A DNA stretch of 14,619 nt, taken from assembly GCA_934525325.1 (NCBI GenBank), contig CAKSZE010000039.1:1-14619 (forward strand), in the 5' to 3' direction. The position numbers were made by a program, and so were the translations under genes. The stretch is from an uncultured Faecalibacterium sp. Lineage in GTDB: Bacteria > Bacillota > Clostridia > Oscillospirales > Ruminococcaceae. Below the pieces are notes generated by a model. The model saw only the letters and a program-made list of their open reading frames with translations. It searched no databases and had not been told where the DNA came from. This document shows positions 12,990-14,619 of this stretch, in pieces (position 1 is the stretch's first letter; every line of letters starts with the position of its first letter).

Positions 12990-13051
12990 GCACCGGCGGT
13001 TACAGCCCGCAAACCGGCTGACGGAACCATACAAGGGAAAGAGGAAAAACC
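12990..13051 (+). other. Short spacer before mutS, no clear promoter
   Basis: The 62 bp between the terminator and the mutS ATG contain a ribosome-binding site (AGAGGA near 13040-13045) but no convincing -35/-10 pair. mutS may depend on read-through of the terminator or on a weak promoter that I cannot recognise. Confidence 0.4.
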
Positions 13052-14619
13052 ATGGCAGAGCTTTCGCCCATGATGCAGCAGTATCTTGAGATCAAAAACC
13101 AACATAAGGACGAAATTCTTTTTTACCGCATCGGCGATTTTTACGAGATGTTCTTCGACGATGCCGTCACGGCGTCCCGGGAGCTGGATCTTACCCTTAC
13201 CGGCAAGCAGTGCGGCCTTGCGGAGCGCGCCCCCATGTGCGGTGTGCCCTTCCACAGCTACGAGGGCTATGTGGCGCGCCTGATCGCCAAGGGCTATAAG
13301 GTCGCCATCTGTGAGCAGGTGGAAGACCCTGCCAAAGCCAAGGGGCTTGTCAAGCGGGACATCATCCGCGTGGTCACCCCCGGTACGGTCATTGAAAGCA
13401 GTATGCTGCAGGATGACCGTAACAACTACATTGCCAGCCTGTACCTCAAGGGTAAAAAGGCCGGCCTGTGCTTTGCGGATGTTTCCACCGGTACGGCGCA
13501 TATCACCGAGCTGACAGCAGACAAGATCGCTCCGGCGGTCATTACCGAGCTGTGCCGCTACCATCCCAGCGAGGTGCTGCTGAACCCCGGCTTGCTGGAC
13601 TGCCGCGAGGTGACCGCCTACATCAAAAAGAACATGAACTGCTCGGTGGAGCTGGTCGAGGATGAACGCTATGCGCCGGGGCTGGTGGCTTCTGCGCTGG
13701 AAGAGCAGTTCGGCCGCGACTGGCCGCAGACCACCGGCATAGCCGCCGAGGGTCTGGTACGCTTTGCCATGGCCGCGCTGCTGGAATACCTGCACGATAC
13801 CCAGATCAAGGGCGTGGAGCGGTTAAAGACCGTCATTACTTACAACGAAGCCCAGTTCATGCGGCTTTCGCCGGTCACCCGCGCAAACCTTGAGCTGACC
13901 GAGACCCTGCGCGGGCGCGAAAAGCGCGGCACCCTGCTGTGGGTGCTGGATAAGACCAGCACTGCCATGGGCAAGCGGATGCTGCGCAGCTGGATCGAGC
14001 AGCCGCTTATTTCCAGTCCGCTCATCAACCACCGCCTGAACGCCGTGGAGGCACTGGTGCGCCAGACCATGGTGCGCGGCGACCTGACCGAGGAGCTGCA
14101 CTACATCGCGGACATGGAGCGCCTGATGACCCGCACGGTGTACGGCTCTGCCACCCCCAAGGAGATCTACACCCTTGCCCAGACCTGCGACCGTCTGCCC
14201 GGTCTGCGCAAGCAGGCAGAGGGCTGCAACTGCCCGGAACTTTCTGAACTTGCTGCCGGCATCGACCCGCTGGAGGATATCAAGGCGCGCATTTATGCCG
14301 CAGTAGACCCGGACGCACCCTCTACCCTCAAAGATGGCGGCGTCATCGCCAAGGGCTACCACGCCGAGGTGGACGAGCTGCGCTCCATCCGCGATAACAC
14401 CAAGGGCGTGCTGGCACAGCTGGAAGCCCGCCTGCGGCAGGAGACCGGCATCCCCAAGCTGAAGATCGGCTATAACCATGTGTTCGGCTACTTCATCGAG
14501 GTGAGCAACTCCTACAAAAACCTCGTGCCGGAGACCTATATCCGCAAGCAGACCCTCACCTCCGGCGAGCGTTACATCACGCAGGAGCTGAAGGAGCTGG
14601 AAAGCAAGATCCTTGGCGC
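13052..14619 (+). CDS. mutS: DNA mismatch repair protein MutS (3' end outside window)
   Basis: The first 522 codons of MutS, the mismatch sensor of methyl-independent and methyl-directed repair, open to the window edge. The mismatch-binding domain has the conserved F30-x-E32 in FYRIGDFYEMFFDDA, whose Phe stacks on the mispaired base. Then come APMCGVPFHSYEGYVARLI, CEQVEDPAKAKGLVKR and VTPGTV. The core domain includes RLSPVTRANLELTETLRG and GTLLWVLDKTSTAMGKRMLR, and the clamp region KIGYNHVFGYFIEVSNSYK lies near residue 470-490. MutS is usually 850-900 residues, so the Walker ATPase and C-terminal dimer region are missing here only because of the window. The ATG at 13052 has AGAGGA about 7 bp upstream. 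Confidence 0.97.
   Translation, partial: MAELSPMMQQYLEIKNQHKDEILFYRIGDFYEMFFDDAVTASRELDLTLTGKQCGLAERAPMCGVPFHSYEGYVARLIAKGYKVAICEQVEDPAKAKGLVKRDIIRVVTPGTVIESSMLQDDRNNYIASLYLKGKKAGLCFADVSTGTAHITELTADKIAPAVITELCRYHPSEVLLNPGLLDCREVTAYIKKNMNCSVELVEDERYAPGLVASALEEQFGRDWPQTTGIAAEGLVRFAMAALLEYLHDTQIKGVERLKTVITYNEAQFMRLSPVTRANLELTETLRGREKRGTLLWVLDKTSTAMGKRMLRSWIEQPLISSPLINHRLNAVEALVRQTMVRGDLTEELHYIADMERLMTRTVYGSATPKEIYTLAQTCDRLPGLRKQAEGCNCPELSELAAGIDPLEDIKARIYAAVDPDAPSTLKDGGVIAKGYHAEVDELRSIRDNTKGVLAQLEARLRQETGIPKLKIGYNHVFGYFIEVSNSYKNLVPETYIRKQTLTSGERYITQELKELESKILG

Noticed and set aside
11018..13795. A 925-codon open frame on the minus strand opposite miaB, ricA and mutS
   Set aside because: It crosses three clear genes, a terminator and two intergenic regions. 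Its composition (His- and Gln-rich, repetitive) is typical of an antisense shadow.

Overview
The window looks like a chromosomal segment of an anaerobic gut Firmicute. The protein sequences and the high GC content suggest the Faecalibacterium / Oscillospiraceae group; this is recognition by eye, not a database result. About half is a complete type I-C CRISPR-Cas locus on the minus strand. The other half is a run of core genes for DNA repair, redox regulation and tRNA modification.

Region 1 (1-7914, minus strand): reading in the direction of transcription there is a cas3 promoter, cas3, a 114-bp AT-rich gap, then tightly packed cas5c-cas8c-cas7-cas4-cas1-cas2. A 180-bp leader with its own promoter follows, then the leader-proximal end of a CRISPR array (two identical 33-bp repeats and one 34-bp spacer), which is cut by the window edge. 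Inside the 3' end of cas8c lies an in-frame GTG preceded by a perfect Shine-Dalgarno. It fits the independently translated small subunit Cas11c, so the Cascade set is Cas5c, Cas7, Cas8c, Cas11c plus the Cas3 nuclease-helicase, with Cas4-Cas1-Cas2 for adaptation.

Region 2 (7979-9144, minus strand): nth (endonuclease III) and a small GlsB/YeaQ/YmgE-type membrane protein form a probable operon. It ends in a strong terminator that separates it from cas3.

Region 3 (9116-10959): nth and rarA are divergent. Their promoters face away from each other around a 19-bp Fur-box-like palindrome. rarA is followed 24 bp later by a PerR-like Fur-family gene. This suggests, but does not prove, a feedback loop in which a metal/peroxide sensor controls its own operon and perhaps nth.

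Region 4 (10977-14619, plus strand): miaB, a YmcA/RicA-like gene with a cysteine-rich tail, a terminator, then mutS, which runs off the window end. The order miaB-ricA-mutS resembles Bacillus subtilis (miaB-ymcA-cotE-mutS). There are no rRNA or tRNA genes, insertion sequences or prophage genes that I can see. No wholly new system is evident. The most interesting signals are the nested Cas11c start, the Fur-like box, a low-GC mosaic patch within cas8c, a Phe at the expected catalytic His of Cas5c, and the structured leader and cas3-cas5c gap.
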